Shown one piece after another: positions 24,686 through 31,956 of a stretch of DNA of 31,956 nucleotides (position 1 is its first letter; every line of letters begins with the position of its first letter). The DNA is from Thioalkalicoccus limnaeus (GTDB taxonomy: Bacteria > Pseudomonadota > Gammaproteobacteria > Chromatiales > Chromatiaceae). The DNA is taken from assembly GCF_041197575.1 (NCBI RefSeq), contig NZ_JBDKXB010000033.1, positions 1-31,956 of the forward strand, written 5' to 3'. Under the pieces are notes generated by a model. It was given only the letters and a program-made list of their open reading frames with translations, did not search any database and was not told the origin of the DNA. The translations under genes were made by a program, and so were the position numbers.

Positions 24686-25132
24686 ATGAGCATGCATTAT
24701 CCGCCTCACGTCCCCCCTTATCCGGTTGATCGACAGGCCCAGGGGCAAGGCCCGATGGGGTCGTATCATCAGTCCCAGTTCCAGCATCCAGGGATGGCGC
24801 CCGGTGCGATGGGCCAGCCTGGTTTCGGACCACAAGCCTACCAAGCACCGGGTTACCAGGCCGGTTACTTCCCTAACTCGGCCTATGCCCCGCGTACCAG
24901 CGCGCCTTTTTTCAATCTGTCCAACGATCGTTTCGTCAAGGGCGTACTGATCGGTGCCGCTGCCACCTATCTGCTGACCAACGAGAACGTCCAGCGCTCG
25001 ATGATCAAAGGTGCCGTGCGGATCTGGTCGATGCTGCAAGGCGGCGTCGAAGAGATCAAGGAGCGCTTTCAGGACGCCGAGGCGGAGCTGCACCACGAGG
25101 CCGAGCGTCGCGGTTCCGGTTCCGATATCTGA
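24686..25132 (+). CDS. Tyr/Pro/Gln-rich membrane protein, paralogue of cluster protein 1 (cluster protein 4)
   Basis: A 148-residue protein. Residues 1-75 are low-complexity, rich in Pro, Gln, Gly, Tyr and Met (MHYPPHVPPYPVDRQAQGQG). Residues about 80-148 carry the same module as the 23326 product: NDRFVKGVLIGAAATYLLTN, with a short membrane helix (84-98), then NVQRSMIKGAVRIW and a charged helix (GGVEEIKERFQDAEAEL). Both copies share the order F-x-KG-x-L-x-GAAA-x-x-LLTNE-x-VQ. GGAG lies 8 bases before the ATG. The gene is followed after 79 bases by the P-type ATPase, whose start has AAGGAG. A membrane-scaffold or cargo role is inferred only. Confidence 0.75.
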   Translation: MSMHYPPHVPPYPVDRQAQGQGPMGSYHQSQFQHPGMAPGAMGQPGFGPQAYQAPGYQAGYFPNSAYAPRTSAPFFNLSNDRFVKGVLIGAAATYLLTNENVQRSMIKGAVRIWSMLQGGVEEIKERFQDAEAELHHEAERRGSGSDI

Positions 25133-25211
25133 CGACCGGTCGCGCCACAGGGCGGGCGGCGATCGTCGTGATCAGCGGTCGGTCGCGGCTGCGTTGCAAG
25201 GAGTCTAGGGC

Positions 25212-27350
25212 GTGCCCATCGACGAGTATCGAGTCGTCCACGAGTTGCGTGGGCGCTTGCGTGTGCGCGTGCCGGCCCTCGGCCGGCGCGGCTTTCCGGT
25301 GGATGCGCTGGAGTACTGGATCGAATCGCGCTCGGGCGTGATCGAGGCCCAGGCCAATCCTGGCGCCCAAAGTCTGGTGATTCGTTTCGACCCCGCTCAT
25401 GCCGATCGGGTAGCCCTGTTGCGGCGGCTCGCGTCGTTCGAGCCGTCAGCCGAGTCCAGACGGGTCGCGCGCAAGTCCGGTGCCGCCGAGATCGCACCGC
25501 TCGTACGCACGGGCATGACGCTGCTGTTGCTGCCGTTCCTGCCGCCGGCGGCCAAGCATGTGCTGACCTTCGTCAATGTCGGCGGCACCCTGATCAAGGG
25601 CTTCGAGACCCTGGTCCAGCAGGGTGTCAAGGTCGAGGTGCTCGATGCGCTGGCCGTCGGGCTCGCCGCGAGCCAGGGCAAGCATTACACGGCCAATATC
25701 ACGGATTTCCTGTTGTCCGCCGGGGAGTACCTGGAGCAGCGCACGGAGCGTCAATCGGATCGTCTGCTGCGGCGCCTGCTGAGGCCCGAACCGGTGTCGG
25801 CCTGGGTCGAGCGCGCTGGCGAGTTGATCCAGATACCCGGAGACGCGGTCGAGACCGGCGATATCGTTGTCGTCGGGGTCGGCGAGACGATCCCGGTCGA
25901 CGGCCGGGTGATCGACGGGGCGGCTCTCGTCAACCAGGCGGCCGTGACCGGTGAGGACGTGCCGGTGGCCAAGGAGGCCCCGCGGCGCGTGATCTCCGGT
26001 TCGGTATTGGTCGAAGGGCGGCTGCGCATCGAGGCGGTCCAGGTCGGCGAGAACACGACGACGGCCCGTGTCGCCCGTTTCATCCAGGAATCCTTGGACA
26101 AGGGCTCGGCGACCGAACGCACGGCCGATGCACTGGCCGACCGCCGCGTGTATTTGACGCTCGGCACCGGTGCCCTGATCTATGGACTGACCCGCGATTC
26201 GACCCGCCTGCAATCGGTTTTCTTGGTCGATTATTCGTGCGCGCTCAAGCTCGGTACCCCGGTGGCCTTCAAGAGTGGTCTGCACCAGGCGGCTCGCCAC
26301 GGGGTGCTGATCAAGGGCGGCGAGGCCATGGAACAACTGGCCGCTGCCGATACCATGGTCTTCGACAAGACCGGCACCCTGACGCACAGCGAGCTCGCGG
26401 TGACCGATGTCGTCGTGCTCACGGATCAGGTCTGCTCCGAGGAGGATCTGCTGGCCCTGGTCGCGTCGGTCGAGGAACACGCCAGCCATCCGGTTGCGCG
26501 CGCCGTTGTCGAAGCGGCCAAGGATCGCGACTTGCAGCACATCTCGCACGGGGAGGTCGATTACCTGGTCGCTCACGGCCTGTCGGCGCAGATCCGCATC
26601 GGGCGGATCACGGTCGGCAGCCGCCATTACCTCGAGGAACATGCCGGGATCGCCTTCGCCCCTTACGAAGACCGAATTAGGCGCCTACAGGACGAAGGCA
26701 AGACGCTGCTCTTCGTCGGCCACGAAAAAGGGCCGGTCGGGCTCATTGCCCTGCGCGATACGTTGCGTCACGAGGCCTGGGCCACGCTGCAGCGCTTGCG
26801 CCATCTCGGGATCGAGCATCTGGTCATGATCACCGGCGACCGTCGTGCGAAGGCCGAGGCCTTGGGCGCCGAACTGGGCTTCGACGCGGTCCATGCCGAG
26901 GTGCATCCGGAGGAGAAGGCCGCTCTGATCGCCGCTTTGCAGCAGACGGGCCGCAAGGTCGCGTTCGTTGGCGATGGGATCAACGATGGGCCGGCCTTGG
27001 TCGCCGCCGATGTCGGGATCGCGATGCCGCGCGGCGCCGACATTGCCCGCGCGACAGCCGACGTCGTTCTGCTCGACGACCGCCTCGGGGCCATCGCCGA
27101 TGCGCGCGAGATCGCCGCCGGTACTCTTGGCCGGATCCGCAACAACTTCCATGCGGCGGTCGGCATCAACACCGGTATCCTCGCTGGCGCCGCGTTCGGC
27201 TATCTGTCCCCGGTCGCCAGCGCGCTGCTCCACAACGGGACGACCCTTGGGATTCTGCTCAATGCGTTGAGCGCTGCCTCGCCAACAGGGTGGTCCCCGA
27301 TGCCGATGCGTCGGTTGGCGCGCCCGCAAGAGACGCCCGCCGATCCGTGA
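25212..27350 (+). CDS. P1B-type (P1B-6-like) metal-transporting ATPase, candidate FezB
   Basis: A 712-residue P-type ATPase. Visible motifs: actuator TGE (246-248), phosphorylation DKTGT (Asp385), the P1B-type HP (426-427, HASHPVARA), and hinge GDGINDGPAL (587-596). The membrane metal motif that is CPC in Cu or Zn pumps reads YSCALKLGTP, i.e. Ser-Cys-Ala at 342-344 with no proline before it. There is no N-terminal CxxC; instead residues 1-75 form an HMA-like domain beginning HELRGRLRVRVP, rich in Arg. These traits fit the P1B-6 class, which includes FezB of ferrosomes, lipid-bounded iron-storage organelles; I recall an Arg-rich N-terminal signature for that family but cannot check it. GTG start with AAGGAG 8 bases upstream. 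Iron as substrate is inferred. Confidence 0.85.
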   Translation: MPIDEYRVVHELRGRLRVRVPALGRRGFPVDALEYWIESRSGVIEAQANPGAQSLVIRFDPAHADRVALLRRLASFEPSAESRRVARKSGAAEIAPLVRTGMTLLLLPFLPPAAKHVLTFVNVGGTLIKGFETLVQQGVKVEVLDALAVGLAASQGKHYTANITDFLLSAGEYLEQRTERQSDRLLRRLLRPEPVSAWVERAGELIQIPGDAVETGDIVVVGVGETIPVDGRVIDGAALVNQAAVTGEDVPVAKEAPRRVISGSVLVEGRLRIEAVQVGENTTTARVARFIQESLDKGSATERTADALADRRVYLTLGTGALIYGLTRDSTRLQSVFLVDYSCALKLGTPVAFKSGLHQAARHGVLIKGGEAMEQLAAADTMVFDKTGTLTHSELAVTDVVVLTDQVCSEEDLLALVASVEEHASHPVARAVVEAAKDRDLQHISHGEVDYLVAHGLSAQIRIGRITVGSRHYLEEHAGIAFAPYEDRIRRLQDEGKTLLFVGHEKGPVGLIALRDTLRHEAWATLQRLRHLGIEHLVMITGDRRAKAEALGAELGFDAVHAEVHPEEKAALIAALQQTGRKVAFVGDGINDGPALVAADVGIAMPRGADIARATADVVLLDDRLGAIADAREIAAGTLGRIRNNFHAAVGINTGILAGAAFGYLSPVASALLHNGTTLGILLNALSAASPTGWSPMPMRRLARPQETPADP

Positions 27351-27367
27351 CCGGCGTGCTCGCCATT

Positions 27368-27387
27368 CGCCCGTCCTGTCCCGGGCG
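27368..27387. terminator. Hairpin between convergent P-ATPase and SGNH genes
   Basis: CGCCCG and CGGGCG form a perfect 6-bp stem with an 8-base loop in the 45-base gap between two convergent genes. Position suits a shared terminator; no T-run is seen. Confidence 0.4.
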
Positions 27388-27395
27388 GCCTCGGA

Positions 27396-28421
27396 TCAGT
27401 TCGCCAGTACTCGGGTCAAGGTTGCATGGAAGCGATCCGCCACGGCCGCGAAGCCGTCCGAGGTGCCGTGGATCTCATCGGCCCAATCGGTCGGATTCGG
27501 CAACGTGCCCCGGCAATCGACGACATGCACATGTGGGTCGCTCGCAGCGACCCGGTCGAGCATCGCGTACAGGCGGTCGATCAGATGGCTCAGGATCTCG
27601 CGGCGCAGTGGCCCCTCGATGCCGGCCGGCGCAAAGGCGCTACCGAGCCACTGGTCCTTTTTCGCCCAGCGCGGATTGCGTCGGTCCTTATCGCCCCACG
27701 GCCAGGGGAAGGGCACGTCATAACCATGGATCAGGATCGGCAGTGTCGCGAAACGCGGGTGGGCACGGATGTCGCCGATGACCTTGCCGTACGCCTGCTC
27801 GAGAAAGGCGAGTCGGGCCGCGACCTCGTGATCGTGCACATAGGCGGCGGGGTCGGTCGTACCTGTTCCGGGGTTGGTCAGGATCTTGCGTAGTACCGGT
27901 GTGCCGTCGCCGGCCTCGGCATCTTCGCCGATGATGTCGTTGCCGGCCGCCGAGAACAGGAAGGCCCGAACGCGGTCCCTTTGGCGGTTCAACTCGATCA
28001 GATACTCGGCCTCGCCGAAGCGCGGCTGGCCGTAGACCATGTTGCGCGCCGTGTCCCCAGCGGCCGACGCGCACCAGACCAGGTAGGGGTCGCTCAGGTG
28101 TCCGATGACCTCGCGGAGGAAGATCGGAAACTGAAACCAGCTGTCGCCCTCGGCGACCAGGACCTGGCGCGTATCCCCCGAACGCAGAGCGCGTCGGAAT
28201 GCCTGATTCCGCCGCCAGCGCGCGAGCCCGTTGCCGATCTTCATCCCGCTCTCGGCCTCGATCTGATCGCGGGTCATCGCCACCCGGTCGGGATCCGGCA
28301 GCAGTGTCGGATCGAAGGCGCCGATCCCGGGTGCGAAGGTCGAAAAGGCGGCGATCACCTCGTCGGGGGTATCGGGATCCATCAGCAGTTCGAGATACTG
28401 GGCATAGCTGATCTTGGCCAT
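27396..28421 (-). CDS. SGNH/GDSL-like hydrolase
   Basis: A 341-residue protein with no signal peptide, so probably cytoplasmic. It carries the blocks of the SGNH fold: nucleophile Ser94 in VLVAEGDSWFQFP, a conserved Gly in ASAAGDTARN, Gly160-Asn161-Asp162 in SAAGNDIIG, and the catalytic Asp315/His318 pair in WADEIHGTSDGF. These enzymes cleave esters (lipids, sugars, acyl groups); the substrate here is unknown. The GDSW variant occurs in a family often seen as stand-alone bacterial hydrolases. GAGGAGG lies 8 bases before the ATG. It is divergent from a trypsin-like protease with a 247-base shared upstream region, and may form a pair with it. Confidence 0.82.
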   Translation of the reverse strand: MAKISYAQYLELLMDPDTPDEVIAAFSTFAPGIGAFDPTLLPDPDRVAMTRDQIEAESGMKIGNGLARWRRNQAFRRALRSGDTRQVLVAEGDSWFQFPIFLREVIGHLSDPYLVWCASAAGDTARNMVYGQPRFGEAEYLIELNRQRDRVRAFLFSAAGNDIIGEDAEAGDGTPVLRKILTNPGTGTTDPAAYVHDHEVAARLAFLEQAYGKVIGDIRAHPRFATLPILIHGYDVPFPWPWGDKDRRNPRWAKKDQWLGSAFAPAGIEGPLRREILSHLIDRLYAMLDRVAASDPHVHVVDCRGTLPNPTDWADEIHGTSDGFAAVADRFHATLTRVLAN

Positions 28422-28668
28422 CTCGTCGTCCTCCTCGGTCCCGGTTGCCGGAGCCTTGTCGTGGTACTTCGATCGGTGACACGAGGAATACTAGACCAAA
28501 AAACTGGGCCGTGTTAGCGTGGAATTTTCCGCTGCCGACGCTCCGGAGGTGGCGGCTTGGCATCGGTGTTTGCGTCGCCGACGCCTTTCCCGCTTTCTCG
28601 AAGATTCCCAGGTGGCGCCGGTGGGCACGGCTCGGCGTCGTCGACGAAACCCGATGCGGAGGCATGAG

Positions 28669-29841
28669 ATGGCGCCTAGTCCCCGCCCAGCGACCTTGAC
28701 CGACGCGAATGTCCCGCCCGAGGTGCTAGCGCGGCTCTCCCGCGTTCGCACCAAGCTCCTCAAGGCGCGTGGCGCGATCAGTCGCGGGCGGGTGGCGCCG
28801 ACCGAGACCGAGGATCGGCTGGAGCTTTTTGCCGCGCGGGAAAGGCTGATGCGCTACCGCGACCAGATCGCGGTCTCGGCCGGGGCCACGAGGGATCTTG
28901 CGGCACTGCAAGAACGAATCATCGGTCGCGACGATATCTTGCGGATCGGGTTCCTCGCACGCGGCATGCTGGCCGCGCGCTCGGTCGCGCGACTCGTCGT
29001 GCTCGGTGGAGCCGAGCACGGCAGCGGTTTTCTCGTGGCGCCCGACACCCTGATCACGAACCATCATGTGTTGCCCGACCCGGCCCGCGCCGAGGCGACC
29101 GAGGTCGAGTTCGAGCTTTACGACGAGGGCGGTGTGTTGGTCGAGACCCGGCGCTGCGAATTGGATCCGAGGCGCTTCTGGTTCACGGCGCCCGAACTCG
29201 ATGTCAGCCTCGTCGCATTGAATGGAACGGCGGAAGGCGGCACCGACGTCGAGGATCTCGGTTGGCACCCGCTGATCAGCCAGCAGGGCAAGATCCGGAT
29301 TGGCGATGCGGTCAACATCATCCAGCACCCCGGCGGTCGGTCCAAGTCGATTGTCGTGCACAACTCGAACCTGCTGCATCTGGAAAACGGCAGCGACTTG
29401 TCGCCATTCTTCTGGTACTCGAGCGACACGGAACAAGGCAGCTCCGGCGCCCCTGTGTTCAACAACCGCTGGGAGGTCATCGGCGTCCATCACCGCTCCG
29501 TGCCCCGGACGAACGCCGCCGACGAGTTGATCGACGAACAGGGTCTCGTGATTCCCCGCGAGGAGTTTCTGCGCGACCCCAGCCGGGCGGTGTGGATCGC
29601 CAATCAAGGCGTCCGGACCAGTCGCATCGTCGCCGCGTTGCAACAGGCGCAGTTCCCGGTCGACAGCCAGACCCTGTTTCGCGATCTGTTGCTCGAGCGT
29701 TGGGATGCCTCGCGGTTGCGCAATCAGGGGCTGGCGGCGGCGTTGCGGGCCGTGCAGCCTGATCCGGGGACCGAATCCCAGAGGGGCACACGGACGCTCG
29801 GCGGGCGTGGTGGTGTGACGATCCGGATCACGCTGGACTAG
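28669..29841 (+). CDS. Trypsin-like serine protease with helical N-terminal domain
   Basis: A 390-residue S1-type protease. Residues 1 to about 105 form a charged helical domain without a signal peptide. The protease domain follows: substrate of the fold start HGSGFLVAPDTLITNHHVLP (catalytic His133), ELDVSLVAL (Asp178), NIIQHPGG, and QGSSGAPVFN (Ser259), giving a complete triad. A C-terminal tail of about 100 residues has no clear family. Cytoplasmic trypsin-like proteases with N-terminal helical or effector-associated domains occur in bacterial conflict systems, so a defence role is possible. The ATG at 28669 is chosen for GGAGG 6 bases upstream; the frame is open for 50 codons further upstream. 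It is divergent from the SGNH hydrolase and followed by a HAD phosphatase. Confidence 0.85.
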   Translation: MAPSPRPATLTDANVPPEVLARLSRVRTKLLKARGAISRGRVAPTETEDRLELFAARERLMRYRDQIAVSAGATRDLAALQERIIGRDDILRIGFLARGMLAARSVARLVVLGGAEHGSGFLVAPDTLITNHHVLPDPARAEATEVEFELYDEGGVLVETRRCELDPRRFWFTAPELDVSLVALNGTAEGGTDVEDLGWHPLISQQGKIRIGDAVNIIQHPGGRSKSIVVHNSNLLHLENGSDLSPFFWYSSDTEQGSSGAPVFNNRWEVIGVHHRSVPRTNAADELIDEQGLVIPREEFLRDPSRAVWIANQGVRTSRIVAALQQAQFPVDSQTLFRDLLLERWDASRLRNQGLAAALRAVQPDPGTESQRGTRTLGGRGGVTIRITLD

Positions 29842-29907
29842 GGCGATGTGGCTTCGACTTTGTCCTCGGGTCTTGCGCCCGTGCGACGCACCCGTCAACG
29901 AAACCCC

Positions 29908-30729
29908 ATGACGAATGCCCGGCCGACACCTCGCGCGATCCTGATCGACATGGACGGGGTCCTGTATCACGGTGACCAACCGCTGCCGGACGCGGGCGCT
30001 TTCCTCGAGTGGGTGGCCAACCGGCCCCATGTCTTCGTCACCAACAACCCGATCCGCCGCCCGCCAGACATCGCCGATCGCTTGGCGCGCATGGGCCTGC
30101 GGCGGCCGGATCCCTCCAGGATACTGACCTCGGCGCAAGCGACGGCACGCTGGTTGGCACGCTCGCGGCCCGGCTTCCGGTTCTTCGCGGTCGGTGCCCC
30201 GGGATTGCATGCCGAACTCCGTGAAACCGGCCACGAAGATCCCGCTGCGGCCGATTTCGTCGTCGTCGGCGAAGGCCCGGGCCTCGACTATGAGCAACTG
30301 ACGATCGGGATCAACCTGATCCTGGAGCGCGGGGCGCGCCTCGTGGCCACGAACCCCGATGTCACGGTCGATGCGGTGCGCGATGGTCGCCGCCTGGCTC
30401 TCCCCGGGGGCGGAGCATTGGTTGCGCCCTTCGCGGCGGCGACCGGCGTGACCCCGACCATCATCGGAAAGCCGGAACCGCTGCTCTACGAGATGGCCAT
30501 CGAGCGTCTCGGCTATCCCGTGAGGGCCTGCTTGATGATCGGCGATCGCCCGGACACCGACATCGCCGGCGCCGAACGGATCGGGATGTGGACCGCGTTG
30601 GTGCGCACCGGACGGTTTCCGCCCGGTGCCGCCTGGCCTGGCGGCCTGCCGACCCCGGATTGGGATGTCCCGAACCTGACGGCGCTGATGGCGGTTCTTG
30701 AGTCGGTCTTCCCAGACCCCACCGGGTGA
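29908..30729 (+). CDS. HAD-IIA family phosphatase (NagD-like)
   Basis: 273 residues from the chosen ATG. It has HAD motif I ILIDMDGVLYHG (nucleophile Asp14 and Asp16), motif II VFVTNNPIRRP, the cap domain typical of HAD-IIA, motif III Lys in IIGKPEP, and motif IV MIGDRPDTDIAGAERIGM. NagD-type enzymes dephosphorylate nucleotides, p-nitrophenyl phosphate or phosphoglycolate; the specific substrate is not readable. No good Shine-Dalgarno precedes the ATG. An in-frame GTG at 29848, 6 bases after the protease stop, would couple it to that gene and add 20 residues that look non-conserved, so the start is uncertain. Confidence 0.9.
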   Translation: MTNARPTPRAILIDMDGVLYHGDQPLPDAGAFLEWVANRPHVFVTNNPIRRPPDIADRLARMGLRRPDPSRILTSAQATARWLARSRPGFRFFAVGAPGLHAELRETGHEDPAAADFVVVGEGPGLDYEQLTIGINLILERGARLVATNPDVTVDAVRDGRRLALPGGGALVAPFAAATGVTPTIIGKPEPLLYEMAIERLGYPVRACLMIGDRPDTDIAGAERIGMWTALVRTGRFPPGAAWPGGLPTPDWDVPNLTALMAVLESVFPDPTG

Positions 30730-30748
30730 TCGGTGATCGTGCGCCCGC

Positions 30749-30780
30749 GACGGGATCCCGTCCGCCTCGGCAGCTATACT
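30749..30780 (+). promoter_or_regulatory. Palindrome and -10 element upstream of the CRISPR-associated gene
   Basis: A perfect 14-base palindrome GACGGGATCCCGTC (30749-30762) lies 12 bases before TATACT (30775-30780, 5 of 6 to the -10 consensus). The palindrome occupies the -35 position, as an operator or activator site would. The start codon is 46 bases after the -10. Confidence 0.4.
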
Positions 30781-30826
30781 GCCTTCGTGGCGAGGGCGAT
30801 TCTCCCTTGACAAGGACCTATCAGTC

Positions 30827-31956
30827 ATGGTCATTCCGTCTCCATCGCCCCCCGAGACCTATCCTCGCCGCATCCTGCTCGCGGTCGCGGGCCTGACCCC
30901 GCAGATCTTGACCGAGACCCTCTTTGCGCTGGCGATCGAGCGCGATCCGCCCTTTATCCCGACCGAGATCCATCTGATCACGACCAGCGAGGGTGCCGAG
31001 CGGGCGCGCCTGAGCCTGCTGTCCGACGACCCCGGCTGGCTCGCCCGGCTGCGCCGCGACTACGACCTGCCGGAGATCGCCTTCGGACTAGAGCAGATCG
31101 AGGTGCTGTGCGATGCCGCCGGCGCTCCATTGCCCGACATCCGCACGCCCGAGGACAACCTGCGGATGGCCGATCTGATCACCGCGCGGGTGCGCGAGCT
31201 GACCGGCGATCCCGACAGCGCACTGCATGTCTCGATCGCCGGCGGGCGCAAGACCATGGGCTATTACATCGGCTATGCCCTGTCTTTGTTCGGCCGGCCG
31301 CAGGATCGCCTGTCCCATGTACTCGCCGCCGAGCCCTTCGAATCGAGCTGGGACTTCTTCTATCCAACCCCGTACAGTCGCGTGGTCGTGACCCGTGACA
31401 ACCGGCTCGTCGACACCCGCGACGGCCGCGTGACCCTCGCCGAGATCCCGTTCGTGCGGCTGCGCGATGGGCTACCTGGCCGTCTGCAACAGGGCACGGG
31501 CGGATTCGCCGAGATCATTGCCGCGGCCCAGCGTGCCCAGCAGCCGCCGAAGCTGGTCATCGATCTGGCGGGTCGTCGCCTTTCCGTGGCCGGCGAAACC
31601 CTCGCCCTGGAACCCCGCATGCTTGCCTTTTACAGCCTGATGGCACGGCGGCGGCTCGAGGACCAGCCCCCGGCGCGCTGGACAACCGAGGGGCTGGCTG
31701 AGCAGTACCTCACTGAATATGGCCGCATCGTCGGCGCGCACTCCGGGGACATGGAGCGGGCCGAGGCAGCGCTCGCTGGAGGCATGCCCAAAGAGGTCTT
31801 CGAGCAATACAAGTCTCGGACCAATGCAACCCTCGGGCTCGCGTTGGGTCCGACCCTCGCCAAGCCCTACCAGATCCAGCCAACGGGCAAGCGCCCCGTA
31901 ACCTGTTTTGCGTTGCAGTTGGATTCAGGGGCGATCCGGTATGAAAAGGTGGAAGG
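30827..31956 (+). CDS. CRISPR-associated NE0113-family (CARF / ring-nuclease type) protein, C-terminus cut off
   Basis: 376 codons are visible and the frame is open at the window edge. It begins with the CARF-like Rossmann motif PRRILLAVAGLTPQILTETL (14-33), then EIHLITTSEGAERARLSLL, and the signature HVSIAGGRKTMGYYIGYALS (134-153), where Gly139 to Thr143 line the cyclic-oligoadenylate site in such proteins. A later part (LEPRMLAFYSLMARRRLEDQ) resembles a winged-helix segment. This matches the Cas_NE0113 family, annotated in databases as a CRISPR-associated ring nuclease. Such proteins sense or degrade the cyclic oligoadenylate made by type III Cas10. AAGGA lies 10 bases before the ATG. It implies that type III cas genes lie beyond the right edge. 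Confidence 0.88.
   Translation, partial: MVIPSPSPPETYPRRILLAVAGLTPQILTETLFALAIERDPPFIPTEIHLITTSEGAERARLSLLSDDPGWLARLRRDYDLPEIAFGLEQIEVLCDAAGAPLPDIRTPEDNLRMADLITARVRELTGDPDSALHVSIAGGRKTMGYYIGYALSLFGRPQDRLSHVLAAEPFESSWDFFYPTPYSRVVVTRDNRLVDTRDGRVTLAEIPFVRLRDGLPGRLQQGTGGFAEIIAAAQRAQQPPKLVIDLAGRRLSVAGETLALEPRMLAFYSLMARRRLEDQPPARWTTEGLAEQYLTEYGRIVGAHSGDMERAEAALAGGMPKEVFEQYKSRTNATLGLALGPTLAKPYQIQPTGKRPVTCFALQLDSGAIRYEKVE

Noticed and set aside
28726..30834. 702-codon antisense open frame opposite the protease and HAD genes
   Set aside because: It lies opposite two genes with complete catalytic motifs and has no domain of its own.

Overview
The window is GC-rich, densely coded chromosomal DNA with short intergenic gaps. 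I see no rRNA, tRNA, insertion sequence or CRISPR array. Gene content (citrate synthase GltA, RNase T, oligoribonuclease, MlaA, QueG, CGFS glutaredoxin, Fe-superoxide dismutase) points to a gammaproteobacterium. A CowN gene, which protects N2 fixation from CO, implies a diazotroph. A glutamine-dipeptide-amide (NAGGN) type amidotransferase, a short-loop cytochrome bd and a P1B-6-like ATPase cluster would suit a purple sulfur bacterium or a relative in Chromatiales, but that assignment is inference.

Layout. 1-4755 (minus): cydA-cydB-cydD-cydC, a cyanide-insensitive-like bd quinol oxidase with its ABC transporter; cydC runs off the left edge. 4921-6454 (minus): a CbiX-like chelatase-fold protein and Fe-SOD. 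6786-10552 (plus): an orphan HyuB-type hydantoinase subunit, an AsnO-type amidotransferase and glutaredoxin 4. 10667-14331: RNase T, MlaA, CowN and a UbiB/ABC1 kinase-like protein on mixed strands. 14742-19013: a divergent pyruvate kinase, oligoribonuclease, QueG (its 3' end overlaps that of orn) and a YbhB-type protein. 19260-23105 (plus): a DadA-like oxidase, citrate synthase and an unrecognised protein.

23326-27350 (plus) is the most interesting part: a compact five-gene unit. Four small proteins (65-232 aa) have Ala/Gly-rich membrane segments; three of these have Tyr/Pro-rich N-termini and two share a paralogous C-terminal module. The fifth is a P-type ATPase whose transmembrane metal motif is Ser-Cys-Ala instead of Cys-Pro-x, with an Arg-rich cysteine-free N-terminus. 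This architecture resembles the fez operons that build ferrosomes, membrane-bounded iron-storage organelles. I propose it as a ferrosome-type locus with partly undescribed accessory proteins.

27396-31956 looks like the start of a defence or conflict region: an SGNH hydrolase divergent from a trypsin-like protease with a helical N-terminal domain, a HAD-IIA phosphatase, and a CRISPR-associated NE0113-family (CARF/ring-nuclease-type) protein cut by the right edge. The last suggests that a type III CRISPR system lies just outside the window.
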